This document shows, in pieces, positions 43,387 to 54,410 of a DNA stretch of 64,000 nucleotides; the first letter of the stretch is position 1; the number at the start of each line of letters is the position of its first letter. The position numbers and the translations under genes are program-made. The notes under the pieces were generated by a model. That model saw nothing but the letters and a program-made list of their open reading frames with translations. It ran no database searches and was not told the origin of the DNA. Source of the DNA: Dactylis glomerata (Eukaryota > Streptophyta > Magnoliopsida > Poales > Poaceae); NCBI GenBank assembly GCA_007115705.1, contig QXEO01001027.1, positions 494,055 to 558,054 on the forward strand, in the 5' to 3' direction.

Positions 43387-43895
43387 CTATACTCCACGAT
43401 GAGCTGCAGCAACGCTTTCTGCCGAGTTCCGATGCCGCATCATCTCCGTCTGAGCCGTCCGCCCACGCTCCCAATCGGCTTGTTGCCCGCCGGCAAACAT
43501 AAGGAAACCGATCACGGCCGTTCCGGCAGTCGCGACTGCGCCAAAGCAGACGTCCGTCCAATGCCTGACCACGCACGCACGTAAGCCATGAGTATATATA
43601 TTGTTCATAAAAATCGCGCAGGAAAGAAGGAGATCAACAAGCTCACCACTTTCGCTTGGCGGCGCCGTCCTGTCCACCGCCGGAGTGCGTCGTGCGCTGC
43701 AGTGTACGAGGAGACCGATCAGCAGAGACACGAACGACTCAGAGCGAGCAGATTGTAAACTAAGGTACCCTACGTCTACGTGGTACGTACCACCCTGGTG
43801 TTGGCGGACGCGGAGGACAGGCGAGTCATCGCCGGGGCCGCCGCTGGCCGGAGCACGAGCCGGACGGCCGCCGAACGGAGCGCCGCTGCTGCCAT
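43387..43895 (-). CDS. Small three-exon gene, predicted mitochondrial single-pass membrane protein
   Basis: Exons on the minus strand: 43895-43791, 43696-43647 and 43564-43387, joined in frame to give 110 residues. Introns of 94 and 82 bp have GTACGT..TGCAG and GTGAGC..GTCAG borders. Residues 1-35 (MAAAALRSAAVRLVLRPAAA..TRLSSASANTRV) are alanine/arginine-rich without acids, as in mitochondrial presequences. A glycine-rich, basic link (HSGGGQDGAAKRKW) is followed by one hydrophobic segment (FGAVATAGTAVIGFLMFAGG, about 58-77) and a charged C-terminus with MMRHRNSAES. No family recognised. The exact splice sites, intact frame and targeting sequence argue for a real gene. Confidence 0.65.
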
Positions 43896-44040
43896 CGGTC
43901 GCACGCGCCGGATCGGGAAAGAAGCTGATGGAAGATGAATCCGACGACGAAGGTTTGATTCAGTTTCGAGTTGGTCGGGCGCCGCGAGAGGAGCATAGAT
44001 CGATCTGGGGTCGGCGAGACCTGGGGGCTTTATCGACGTG

Positions 44041-44250
44041 CTAGGGGAGACAACGTCGGTTACGTCCTCGAGGTGAATTCAGGGTTCTGGCAGTGGTAGG
44101 GCCGCAGGGGAGCTTACTAGCCCACAATAATCGGTTGGCCAGCACGCAACCTAGGTCAGCTGTCTCCGGGGCTTGACCGCAGAGCGGGCATGCGGTATGT
44201 GAGTTGATGCCACGCCATTGCATGCGGTCCGCCATCCAAATTCTCCGTTA
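44041..44250 (-). pseudogene. LINE zf-RVT fragment
   Basis: On the minus strand MADRMQWRGINSHTACPLCGQAPETADLGCVLANRLLWA is the zinc-binding region typical of the end of plant LINE ORF2, of a different family from the other LINEs here. It is only about 65 codons long and isolated. Confidence 0.65.
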
Positions 44251-44289
44251 AAAAAAACGTGTTACCTTTTCTTACATGTCTTTTTGTGT

Positions 44290-44644
44290 GTAGATTCATT
44301 CGTCGTTCTTTCTTCTCAACGCGAACGCTTTGATTGACTTTTTTGCTTCCTCTTCTGTATGCTTTGGTGAAAAAAATAAATGGTGAAGAACAGGAGAAAA
44401 GCTACAATTCATTGCCTCGTTTCCTTCTTCATGAGAGAAGAATTTTTTGGTGATATTTTGTAATTCCATGCCTTTTTCATTATTTGCGGGGAAAAATAAA
44501 TATATTGTTAACATAGTTATTTGAAAAAAGAATATCATCTCGAACATAAAAAGATGTGTAGGGCATGCCATCATTTTGTGAACCGAATCTTTTTTGAACT
44601 GAAATAGACTTTGAACCAAATCTATTGCAAACCGAATCTATGGG
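44290..44644. other. No gene
   Basis: AT-rich DNA leading into a minisatellite; only low-complexity frames. Confidence 0.4.
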
Positions 44645-45470
44645 GAACCGAATCTTGAGAATGAACGTGTAATTGTGGTTATAAAAAATCCATTGACCTA
44701 AAAAAAAGTCTTTGAACCAAAAATATTCATTGAACCAAACCTTTTGTGAACCAAATCTTGAAAAATCAAGCAGTAACTGAAGTAATAAAAAATCCATTGA
44801 CGTGAACGAAAAAGTCGTCGAACAAAAAATGGGCTTGAACAAAAAAGACTTTAAACCAAACCTCTTGTGAAGCGAATCTTGAAAAATAAACGACTAACTG
44901 AGATTACAAAAAAATCATTGATGTAAACGAAAAAAGTCATTGAACCGAAATAGATTTTGAACCAAATATTTTATGAACCAAATCATGAAAATGAATGAGT
45001 AATTGAGGTTATAAAAATCCAATAACAAAATCAAAAAAAGTTTTTGAACCAATTTTTTAACTAAATCTTTTGTGAACCGAATCTTGAAAAAATGAATTAG
45101 TAATTGAATTTACAAAAAACCGTTGACGTGAACAAAACAATCTTTGAACCGAAATAGATTTTGAATAGAATCTTTTGTGAACCAAATCTTGAAAATAAAT
45201 GAGTAGTTGAGGTTAAAAAATCCATTGACGCGAACAAAAAAATTGTTTGAACCAAAAAAATCTTTGAACCAAATATTCTGTGAAGCAAATCTTGAAAATA
45301 ACCAGTAATCAAGATTATAGAAAAATCCATTGACGTGAACTAAAAAAAATGAAAGAAAGAATGAGTTTGAAAGTAGACTTTGAACAGAATCTTGAAAATG
45401 AACGAGTAACCGAGGTCATAAAAATCCATTGACGTAAACAAAAAATCTTTGAACTAAAAATGAGTTTAAA
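44645..45470. repeat. Minisatellite of about 100-bp units (about eight copies)
   Basis: Each unit has the order 'GAACC(A/G)AATCTTGAAAA', 'GAG.AA.TGAGGTTATAAAAA', 'TCCATTGACGTGAAC', 'TCTTTGAACCAAA'. Unit starts lie near 44645, 44748, 44868, 44975, 45075, 45180, 45283 and 45385. Units are clearly diverged and no protein is encoded. Confidence 0.8.
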
Positions 45471-45980
45471 AATTGTCCATGATTTTAAAAAGTTTAGATT
45501 TTTAATTTTTTTCACTAGGTAAAAAGGTTCAGATTCAAAAAATGTTTTCTTCTTGAAATTGTTCATGACATAAAGAAGGCTTTGATTTAAAAGTTTTTAT
45601 CTGGTGAAATGGTTCAGATTTAAAAAATGATATCAAATTTTAGTTTTGAAATTATTCAGGGCATAAAAGGGTTCCCTTTTTAAAAATGTTATTCTGGTAA
45701 AATGTTTCTGATAAAAATAATGTTCATGATTTAAAATGTCCGTTTCAAAAAATTGTTCATGACATAAAAATGATTTTGATTTCCAGTTCTTGAAATATTC
45801 GTAATGTTTACAAAGAGCTCTGGAACTTAGCAAGGCAGCTAGCGGGTAGGCGTGAGGAGTGATCCGTAGCTTTCAAGTGGGCGGTTATCCCGCGTGTAAC
45901 CATATCTTGTAAAATCTTTGCTAAATATTAATGGAATAACAAGCAACTTTTTGTTGCCTGTTCTTTGAAAAAAAATGATA
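45471..45980 (+). other. AT-rich repeats ending in a LINE-like 3' tail
   Basis: 'TTGTTCATGA(C/T)ATAAA' phrases recur between 45475 and 45770. The last 140 bp ('ctctggaacttagcaaggcagc...aatggaataacaagcaa...ttctttgaaaaaaaa') resemble a LINE 3' UTR and tail at about 45820-45975. Confidence 0.35.
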
Positions 45981-46259
45981 TCCGTCTGGAGAAGAGTTTA
46001 TGTGTTTCACTTTCATCCAAAATCAATTTGATGTCCAACTAGCACAACAATCCTTACGTTGCTACGGCCTAACAAATTTAAAATATGGATAATAATTTGG
46101 TCTTTCAAATTTCACAAATCAAATTCTAGATGAGGCTATCATCCTATAGTTCACCGGGCTGAACTCGTCGACCTGCATGATTTTTTCACAGGGTACGTGA
46201 TGGTAATTGGATCTAATAATTACCTAGCCTTGCATCATTAAAATGTAGCCTCACCAATG

Positions 46260-46790
46260 TTTTTTTTTCTCGGTCAGTTATTTTTACCGGAGGGGGCCGG
46301 AATTTTCGGTTACCGCGAAATCTCGAAAATCTCAAAAAAATTTCGGACGAGATAATTCAAACGAATTTTGAATTTGATTTTTTTTAACGTCAAAACAACT
46401 AAATTTGTTATCCAAATTTAACAGGATAGTTTAATTGCCCTGGTGGTTCGAGCAAGCTTCTATAAGCCAGTGTTTGTTGGTTCGAATCACACAGTCCACA
46501 TAATATAATTTTTTTGTATTTTTAGAGTTAAATGGACACAAAAATAAAAAAAGGCGCGGCTGGAATTCGAACCTACAACCTAACATAAACCCTTCGAGGC
46601 ACCTTGCCACTATACCAGTCCATGCGATATGTTCTATGTAGTATACGCAGTCATTTGAACCTTACCTCGAAGTAAAATTCAAACAGAACCGAATTATTTT
46701 GAACGATATGAGCATTTTTCGGTGGTGCCCGAGAAAACCGGTTTCCGGCGAGATTTCGGAAATCTCGGACGGGAAAAAAAACCTTAAGCC
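46260..46790. repeat. Repeat element with two tRNA-like modules
   Basis: 'CGG.TACCGCGAAATCTCGAAAATCTC' (about 46308-46335) returns in the same orientation near the right end (CGGTTTCCGGCGAGATTTCGGAAATCTCGGAC, 46739-46770). Between them are two tRNA-like stretches: plus strand 46436-46495 with GGTTCGAATC, and minus strand 46625-46560 with a box A-like TGGTATAGTGG and box B GGTTCGAATTCC. Neither forms a complete, convincing tRNA. Confidence 0.45.
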
Positions 46791-47940
46791 TCACACGCTG
46801 TGAGCAAGAAACTCACAAAAGGTATAGATATGTGATGTATCCTTGTGGGCCGGATGGATCTGAGCTCACTTTTTTCTAAAAGAGAAACTACTTTCACTTA
46901 GCTTCGCCTTTGAAGTCTGAACGCTCACTCCTTGTAGTCGAATTAGAGCATCTCCAGCCGTCCCGTCCCCGTCCCCGTCCCCCCTCCCATAAGAGATCTG
47001 GCGGAAGCAATTTTTCACCCATATGGGGAGGCACCGGCTGCTCCAACGCCTATGGTTGAGGGTGTCTACCCAGCGGTCCCCCACCCTGGGGATGCAAGTG
47101 GACAGTCCAACGGACTGGGCGGACGTCCGGCGAAGTACACGTCAGTGATTAAAACGAATCTCTTAAGCATATTCATTAGCTGATTAAAAATCAAATCTGT
47201 CCGCCTAGATGTCAGAGCGGACATCCGCCTGCATCCCTGGCCCACCCCCAAATGGAGGTTGCGCACACAACAGTAGCAGAGCAGCTACGACCACCGCCTC
47301 ATGACCCGTCCCCACCGCCTCGCCTCCTTGCGCCCGCTGTCGCCTCGCCTCCTTGCGCCCGCTGTCGCCTCGCCTACCACCTGTGGAGACCCAGCTCCTG
47401 GCCATCGTGTGCTGCTAGCGCCGCCGCTTGCTGCTAGCACGGTCGCCGCCGCCTGCTAGCGCCCCTGCCTGCCAGCGAACGTTTTATGTATATTGAGGGC
47501 GACTGAAAACGATTTTTTCCTCGTGCAGAAATCGACGCAGGCGAGCTCGAAATTGAGCGGACGAACACATTTCAAGGCAGTGATAGAGAGGCAGGGGAGG
47601 GGAAAAATAAAATTAAACCGATAAGTTCCACGCAATAAGAAAATTCCACCACATGACACCAGGAAAAATAGAACGCAGCAAAACAATGATTTTCAGATTC
47701 AGTAAGAAAACAAAACTGTAGACGATTCTTTGACCAGGCCGCCGCTACAGGACCATCAGGACACTCGCTGCACCTCCTCCCCCTCCATCCGCCACCGCGT
47801 TGATCTCCGGCTACCGGCGACGTCCACCTCCTCCTCCGCGTCCCAGAACCCCCGATTCTGGGCCATCCCCGACCCCGCCTCTATTCGACACTGACAATAG
47901 CCCTCCCGTTCCTCGGTCCTAGACAGCCGGCTCGCTCGTG
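46791..47940. other. No confident gene
   Basis: Contains a MITE-like 'agagcatctccagccg' start at about 46947 and 'gtccgcc'-type repeats to 47240, then a GC-rich stretch (47270-47460) with a tandem 'gcctccttgcgcccgctgtcgcctc' duplication at about 47321-47370. No assignable protein. Confidence 0.35.
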
Positions 47941-48562
47941 CCTTCAACGCTGCAGCCGGCGGCTTGCGCAAAGCTGTTCTCGCTGGTGTCGTTCGACAGA
48001 AGATCACTCTCCTTGCAGAACGAGCTGAGCCTATTTCTCGACTGAGCCGGCGCCCGTTCGGCTCCGCTCGCCTCACCATTCCCTCGTCGGAGATGATGAT
48101 GAAGTTATTTAGCGACTTCCCGGACATGTAAATTACCCTATACTCAGTTGATTTGATTTTCTTATTTTCTAGATTTAGTGTTTGTGAGGAGAACCAGGCG
48201 CAGCCTTTCCCACTATTATCCTAATTCGTCAAGAAATTTCATAATTTTCAGGAGTTTATGTGCAACAGGAGTGGCAGGCAGGCGACTTCTCCTTATTAAT
48301 CATTTTTTATCTGAACTCTTGATTGGTCCATATCATTCCTTGAATTATTTATTACTATAACTTAATTCCTGATCTCTGCAGAAGCTTGCAGTACTACATG
48401 AGCTTGCATACCTATGGACCGGCCTCCAGGCGGGTAATGTGATTCATCATCAACTTTTCATGATTAGTTCTGCATCAAATAGGTATTGTGAACTAACATT
48501 GAAATATTCGAGCAGAGGAATGGAGATGATCAGGAATATGTCCGAGATCAAGAACCTTTTTT
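47940..48562 (+). pseudogene. 5' exons of an unrecognised host gene, cut off by LINE insertion
   Basis: A plus-strand frame with ATG at 48093 reads MMMKLFSDFPD and reaches a donor at about 48127 (AT|GTAAAT). An acceptor CTCTGCAG opens 48382 (ISLQYYMSLHTYGPASRR) to donor GCGG|GTAATG at about 48433. A third exon after CGAGCAG (about 48516) reads RNGDDQEYVRDQEP in matching phase and stops abruptly at 48562 at a T-run of an inverted LINE tail. The frame is open upstream of 48093 (..AERAEPISRLSRRPFGSARLTIPSSE) back to a stop near 47900. Family unknown. The phase-compatible exons suggest a real gene interrupted by LINE DNA. Confidence 0.35.
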
Positions 48563-48620
48563 TTAAGCAAAACAACGGAGGGCGAAGAGCCCACCTGAAT
48601 TCATTTATCATCAAACATCA
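48563..48620 (-). mobile_element. LINE 3' end in inverse orientation
   Basis: On the minus strand 'gatgataaatgaattcaggtgggctcttcgccctccgttgttttgcttaaaaaaaa' is a plant LINE 3' terminus with poly(A). It sits directly upstream of the plus-strand LINE, giving a tail that points away from it. Confidence 0.6.
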
Positions 48621-48640
48621 AAGACAGATTAAGAGTGAGG

Positions 48641-50109
48641 ATGGATATTTTGTCTCTCTCGCGGAGGCTCTCACGCGTCGCACAGGCGCGAGGCCATGGC
48701 GGGCCACCTTCACCTCCACCTGGAGCGTCTCGTGGGTGTACAGGATCGTCCGTGAGCTCGCGTGGGGAGATAGCTGGACTCGCACCGCATCCTCATGGGG
48801 GCGCTCAGGTATTGTCTCGTTTCCCCGATCTGGATCCACTCGGAGTGCGTGATGGAGGGGGCGAGGAGATCGGCGCAGGAGCTCCTGGAGGAGGCGAATC
48901 GGGAGGTGCGGCGCATGGAGTGGCTTGCGGAGAGGGAGCGACCTCCGGCTCGGGTGGTCATGGCGTTGGGAGTTCCGCGGCCCCAGGTGCTTCCACCCGT
49001 TCCCTATCCGCGGTGGGGAATCAGGCCGGAGGATCAACTGGTGAGATTCAATCATCGGATAGATCCGATGCAGCGAATCCCACCAGCTCCGGTTCAGGAT
49101 GTGACGGCGGCGGCGACGTTGGCTCGACTTCGACAGGATGCAGAAGTGGAGGCAGAGAGCCAGCTTCTGGTGCTGGCGGAGGCGGGGGATCATTGCGGCA
49201 GGCGAGGGGAGGAGTGGAACCACCGCCATGGAAATGGTCGGTAACTTACACCTCCTCGCTTGACTGTGCGGTGAAGCAGGTTTATTCTGGTGAGATCTGG
49301 TTGCGGAGGTGGGCACAGAGGTTAGTTCTGATGAGCAATTCCGGCGAGGTTGTTGATGCTCGGTGCCTGCGTGAAGGAGAGGAAATGCGAGAAATGGTTG
49401 TGGTTCAATTTCCTTGTCATTCGGCGAAAATTCGGAGTAGATTGGATCCGTATCATCTCCTGATGGCTTCGATGCCTCAGATGGAGAGGATTCGGTCGCC
49501 GGCGAATTGGTGGATGTACAGATCGCCGGCGAACGTAGAGGAACTGAAGACGGGTTCAGAGTTTCAGGTACAGACAACAGTTGGTACCGCTTCGTCAGGA
49601 GAGGAGGTAATTGGGCCGGCCCAGCCCGTGAAGCTTAGGGATAAAAGGGAGGCGGAACTGGCTTCTCCTTCCCAAACCCTAATTCACCCCGAACCACTGT
49701 GTGAGGCGGCGGTAGGGCGACGGTCGTACAAGGAGGTGCTCCTGACGCCGGTGAAGGAGGCGCGTGTTGGGAAGAAGAAGAAGAGGTGGAAGACCAGACG
49801 GAAGATGGCGCATAGAGGTTATGAGAGGTTTGGTGAGGAGAGATTCAGGCGAGATGACAGGTCTGATCGTGAAAGGAACTGGGATACGCGCCGTGATGCG
49901 GCTGGAGGAGGGATGTCCAGAGGTATCATCAATCCTGCGAGATCCTCTCCTCCACCCCCGTTTCCTAGGCAGACAGTGCAGTGGCAGCGCAAATCTTCTT
50001 CCTCAACAACCCAGAGCTCGGGTCAATCTTCTGCGCCAAAGGTTTCGTCACAAAACACTTCTTCTCAAGGTGATCCAAAGCCAACTTCAAATTCAAACAA
50101 GACGATTGT
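48641..50109 (+). pseudogene. LINE ORF1, first part (interrupted by a Copia element)
   Basis: The frame from ATG 48641 is open to the Copia LTR at 50110 (488 codons before the split ATT-GT). Its first 200 residues are glycine/serine-rich and may not be the used frame. Another phase, from ATG 48696 (MAGHLHLHLERLVGVQDRP-stop) and again 48795-49244 (MEGARRSAQELLEEANREVRRMEWLAERERPPARVV..), looks more protein-like. From about 49220 the 48641 frame is convincing (WKWSVTYTSSLDCAVKQVYSG..), then a basic, arginine-rich region (KKKKRWKTRRKMAHRGYERFGEERFRRDD..). It continues at 58542 after the inserted element. Confidence 0.65.
50105..50109. repeat. Target-site duplication ATTGT (left copy)
   Basis: ATTGT before the left LTR repeats exactly at 58542-58546 after the right LTR. 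Confidence 0.95.
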
Positions 50110-51842
50110 TGAAGGGTTTCGTAGCATAGTAAATCAAAAAATTTCCTACAGATGCGAACAAGAAAGCCAAGATCTAATCTAGGAGATGTAATCAACGAGA
50201 GAGGTAGATGAGATCTTCATACCCTTGAAGATTCGCACAGCGGAAACGTTCAATAGAACGTGGTTGACGTAGTCGTACTCGCCGTCTCCTCCTCGCGATC
50301 CGATCCGATCCTACGCCGCAAGTGGCGGCGCCTCCGAGAGTTGCACACGTACGGTGCAGCGACGTCTCCTCCTTCCTTGGTCCAGCAAGTATGGTGGAGA
50401 GATAGATTGGATTAGCAGCACGACGGCGTGGTGCTTTATGGTGGAGAGTTTCTGCGGCAGGGCTTCGCCTACGCGCAGTCACGAGAGAGAGAGAGGGAGG
50501 GCAGCAGGGGCGGCTAGGGTTTGGGACTTGAGGTGAGAGAGGGCTGCGCCCCCTGCCCCCCCTTATATGGAGGGCTGGGCGGCCAGCATAGCCCCCTCCT
50601 CCAATCCCTAGCCGACTTGGATAAGGAGGAGTGGGGGGCAAGTTTCCCCCCCTTTCCTTATTTGAAGTTTCCTTTAGGGTTTCCCCTTGGGCTTGGCCGG
50701 CTGGGCCTTAGGGGCCTTGTGCACCTGGCCCAAGGCGGCCAGGGCACTTCCCCTTAGGCCCACGCAGGCCTCCGTCAAGTGGGCCCACGTTGGTCCCACT
50801 CCGGAACCTTCTAGAACCTTCCGGTACAATACCGATAAACTCCGAAACCTTTCCGGAATCCAAAAACTGCTTTCCTTTATATGAATCTTATTCTCCGGAC
50901 CATTCCGGAACCTCTCGTGACGTCCTGGATCTCATCCGAGACTCCGAACTAAAACTCATAAACCAATTATCCATTCTATCCTAGCATCGATGCACGTTAA
51001 GTGTGTGACCCTACGGGTTCGAGAATATGTAGACATGATCTTCTATCAATAATCAACAGCGGGATCTGGAAACCCATATTGACTCCCACATATTCATCGA
51101 TGATCATATCGAATGAACCACGATGTCAGGATTCAATTAATCCCGTATATGTATTCCCTTCGTCACACGATATTTTACTCGCCCGAGATTTGATCGTCGG
51201 TATCGCCATACCTAGTTCAATCTCGTTCACAGCAAGTACTTTACTCGTTCCGTAATCCGATATCACTTTGTGATTAACTCATTAACCACATGCTTGCAAG
51301 CGGTGTTGATATCGATTACCGAGTGGGCCCGAAGTATATCTCTCCGACTTGGGAGGGACAAATTCCATCTCGATACATACAACCCAACAAGTACTTTCCG
51401 ATCACCTGAGAGACACCTTTATTATCACCCTCACATAGGATGACGTTTGATGACTTCAAAGCTTTCTTCCGATACTAGGGAGTTGTATTATCTCATGGTC
51501 TAAGGAATACAATACATGACATAGGAAAAGCTTCGCAAAGATGAACACGATGACACGATCTAATTGCTCTGCTTTATTTGGGTCTGTCCATCACACCATT
51601 CTCCTAATGATATGATCTCATTATTAATTGACAACTCATGTCTATGGTTAGGAAACCTTAACCATCATTTAATCAATGAGCTAGTCTAGTAGAGGCGTAC
51701 TAGGGACACGGTGTTGTTCATAAACCACACAAGTATTAAAGTTTCCGCTTAATACAATTCTAGCATGGAATATAAACATTATCATGAACAAGAAATATGA
51801 TAATAACAATATTATTATTGCCTCTAGGGCATATTTCCTTCA
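50110..51842 (-). repeat. 3' LTR of the Copia element (left copy)
   Basis: 1,733 bp. Minus-strand start TGAAGGAAATATGCCC at 51842 and end CTACGAAACCCTTCA at 50110. Matches 56810-58541 almost perfectly. Confidence 0.95.
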
Positions 51843-52126
51843 GTCTCCCACTTGCACTAGAGTCAATAATCTAGTCATACTTGCGCCTTTAACACCTATG
51901 GCATTCCGGTGTTATTCATACGCATTGCACGTGGTAAACCTTATCTACGGGTCTGACACTTTCAGGTCCGTTTGTATTTGCATATTCTTTTGCGTCAGCA
52001 CGCATTACTCATCTTGTATGAGATAGCATCGTATAAACTTGGTCTTCTGGTGAGACCTTTGTTTCTTGGCCGAGACTATGTTGTCACTATTGTCATACAA
52101 TAGAACTACATAGTACTAGCACACTT

Positions 52127-52369
52127 TTAAAAATAGCGATATCCACCGTGCGTCGAAATACTCATTGGTCCGCACACATCGGTATGTATGATTTCCAATA
52201 AGTCCGTTGCTCGCTCCATTATTCTGGAGAACGGGGTTTTGATCATCTTGCCCATGAGGCATGGCTTGCACGTGTCAAATGATTCAAAATCAAGAGACTC
52301 CAAAAGTCCATCAGAATGGAGTTTCTTCATGCGTTTTACACCAATATGACCTAGACGACAGTGCCACAA
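52127..52369 (-). pseudogene. Copia GAG-pre-integrase segment (well preserved, misplaced)
   Basis: Eighty minus-strand codons, MWHCRLGHIGVKRMKKLHSD..FDTCKPCLMGKMIKTPFSR...IIHTDVCGPMS.HGGYRYF, match the GAG-pre-integrase zinc region (H..H..CxxC) and the start of the Copia integrase core. It is the only clean coding piece in the element. It lies downstream of the RT remnant, which is the wrong order for a Copia pol, and is followed after about 280 bp by the 3' LTR. Confidence 0.8.
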
Positions 52370-52849
52370 AGAAGTTGGATTATCACTATCTACTTTGCAT
52401 CTTTATGCCGCTTCTAAAGCAAATATATACTTATCCCTCATTGCAGTGTCCGCCACAATGTTAACATTGGAACTTATCCAAGTCATCATGGAATTTTCTT
52501 CCATTTTATTGTGCCACCTTCTAACTCAAAACAAATAGCTTAAAAATTGAGATAAAATTTTACTTGTATGTGTGACAAAGCCAATGTAACTCATTACAAT
52601 GAACCATTTGTCACTTCTGCATACAGAACATATTCTTACTTCTTCGAAAGTGCATAAGAATATCTTTACTATTGTCCAACGATCATCATATGAATGCTAT
52701 AACCTTTAGAGCATTGGACACATCTGGATCTACATATCATGGTATACAAGATTGATAAAATCATTCTTGTGGTTTCACTCATCAAGTGTCAAAACAATTG
52801 ATTCTTGCTCCAACCTCTTCCATGCAACAAGAACCGTTCTTATTGTTTC

Positions 52850-53300
52850 CATATTGAACAAATTCAATATTTCATCTATGTACTCTGGCAAAACTATATT
52901 AGTGCCTCAATCTATCTGTATAGACATTGATGCTCAATATTCTGGTTTTGCCTAAGTCTTTCATCAAAAATCCAATTATAATGAAAAACTTAACAATATC
53001 AAGAAAAACACATAATTTCCAATGAACGATATGTCATCTACATAAAGCATTAGAAATATGTCTTAGCGCTCCCACTTACTTTCTTGTAAAACAAGCATCT
53101 TCAAATATCTTGATGAAATTAACACTTTAATATTTTCATCATTGAAGATTCCAACTTCGCTATGCTTTCTTCTACCATAGAAGTTTGCATACATATCTAG
53201 CAACCTTTGAATCAACAAAACTCATTGGGTCGTGTCAGTTACACGTCCTTGGTGTGCATTCCGGTAGAGGAACGTTGTTTCGTTTATTCAACTAACATAT
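52850..53300 (-). pseudogene. Degenerate Copia reverse transcriptase remnant
   Basis: The minus strand at 53050-53010 reads ..MLYVDDISFIGN.., the RT catalytic YVDD motif (codons 53044-53033), and further along at about 52970-52900 'FLMKDLGKT..LSI..IQID', the Copia 'FSMKDLGEA.YILGIKI' block. Multiple stops and frameshifts interrupt it. Confidence 0.65.
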
Positions 53301-54249
53301 CTCTATATGTAACTGTTGCTAGAATAATTCATATGACGAAGTCAGGGCCCATCATCGCTTCTTTGTATATTGTTGGTTACTATTATCTAATAATATCTCG
53401 TCCTCAAATCTTGCTATTTGATTACGACCAACTTGGTTAAATAGGAACTTCGATGCCATGACTACAACATATTGTAGACGCGTGAGCTATGAATGCAGTT
53501 GCCGCTTCCAGAACATATTCTGGTGCTGCGCTACTCTGATCATCTTGCTCAGATTCAATAACCTTATCAAGTTCTATCTTCCTCCCACTTAAACCTTTCG
53601 CGAGAAAACTCCTTCATAAGAAATTCACTTCTTTTAGTGACAATCACTATGTGTTTGGGTTCATAATAGAAGGAATACCCATCGACATTCTTTGGGATAA
53701 CCTACAAAGACTTACTAATCCGATTTTGGTTGTAAACATTTTACACATATGCCTTGCATACCAAAATTCAAGAAAAGACAACTATAACTTGTATGGTGTC
53801 ATTTCAGCGGATTATGAAGGTGCTCTATTCAGTGAAAAGCGGTAGTCTCTAAAGCATAATCCACAAATTATATTGGTAGTTTTATTTCATCATTGATCTA
53901 ACCATGTCAAACAAGGTTTGATTACATCCATCGAAAACTCCATACTCTTATGGTGTTTATCATGATGCAAGTTTGTGGAACAATTCCTCTAACTCTTAGA
54001 TGCTTGCTAAACTTGTAACTCATAAATATTCTTCTTTATGATCCAATCATAAAAACTTAAATTTTCTTGTTACAATAATTTCCACTTCATAAATTGAACA
54101 ATTTCAATTATTTCATACTTCTATCTCATCAAGCAGATATACCATACATCTATTCGAGTCATTGATGAAATAGAAAATACACCATGATCGACTTCACACT
54201 ATGGACTACATACATCAACATGTATGATCTCCGTTTAGTTAGTCGCTTG

Positions 54250-54410
54250 TTCTGTCCATGGCCCATAAACAGAGTTTAATCATCTTTAGGAAAAATCTCA
54301 CAAGCGTCAATCAATTCAAAATCAAATGACTCGAAATCTATCAATATAGAATTTCTTTCATGTTTTGTTTCCAATATGACTTAAACGGTGGTGTCATATA
54401 AGTGAAATTT
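54250..54410 (-). pseudogene. Second, degenerate GAG-pre-integrase remnant
   Basis: Minus-strand DNA gives LID-FESFDFELIDACEIF.., a decayed version of the 'GLLESLDFESFDTCKPCLMGK' segment found intact at 52127-52369. It lies upstream of the RT remnant, the normal position. Confidence 0.5.

Noticed and set aside
43601..44044. 147-codon plus-strand frame over the three-exon gene
   Set aside because: It is antisense to the spliced minus-strand gene and has no motifs; the minus strand has matching splice sites.
46560..46625. Functional tRNA gene on the minus strand
   Set aside because: Box A and box B look right, but no complete acceptor stem or anticodon arm could be drawn by hand.
46947..47240. 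Additional MITE starting 'agagcatctccagc'
   Set aside because: The start resembles known grass MITEs, but no inverted partner end or target duplication was found.
48618..49577. 319-codon minus-strand open frame across the LINE 5' region
   Set aside because: High GC keeps all frames open; the translation has no domain and overlaps the plus-strand LINE ORF1.
50192..50641. 149-codon frame present twice (also 56892-57341)
   Set aside because: It lies in the LTR of the Copia element and is duplicated only because the LTR is; no recognisable protein.
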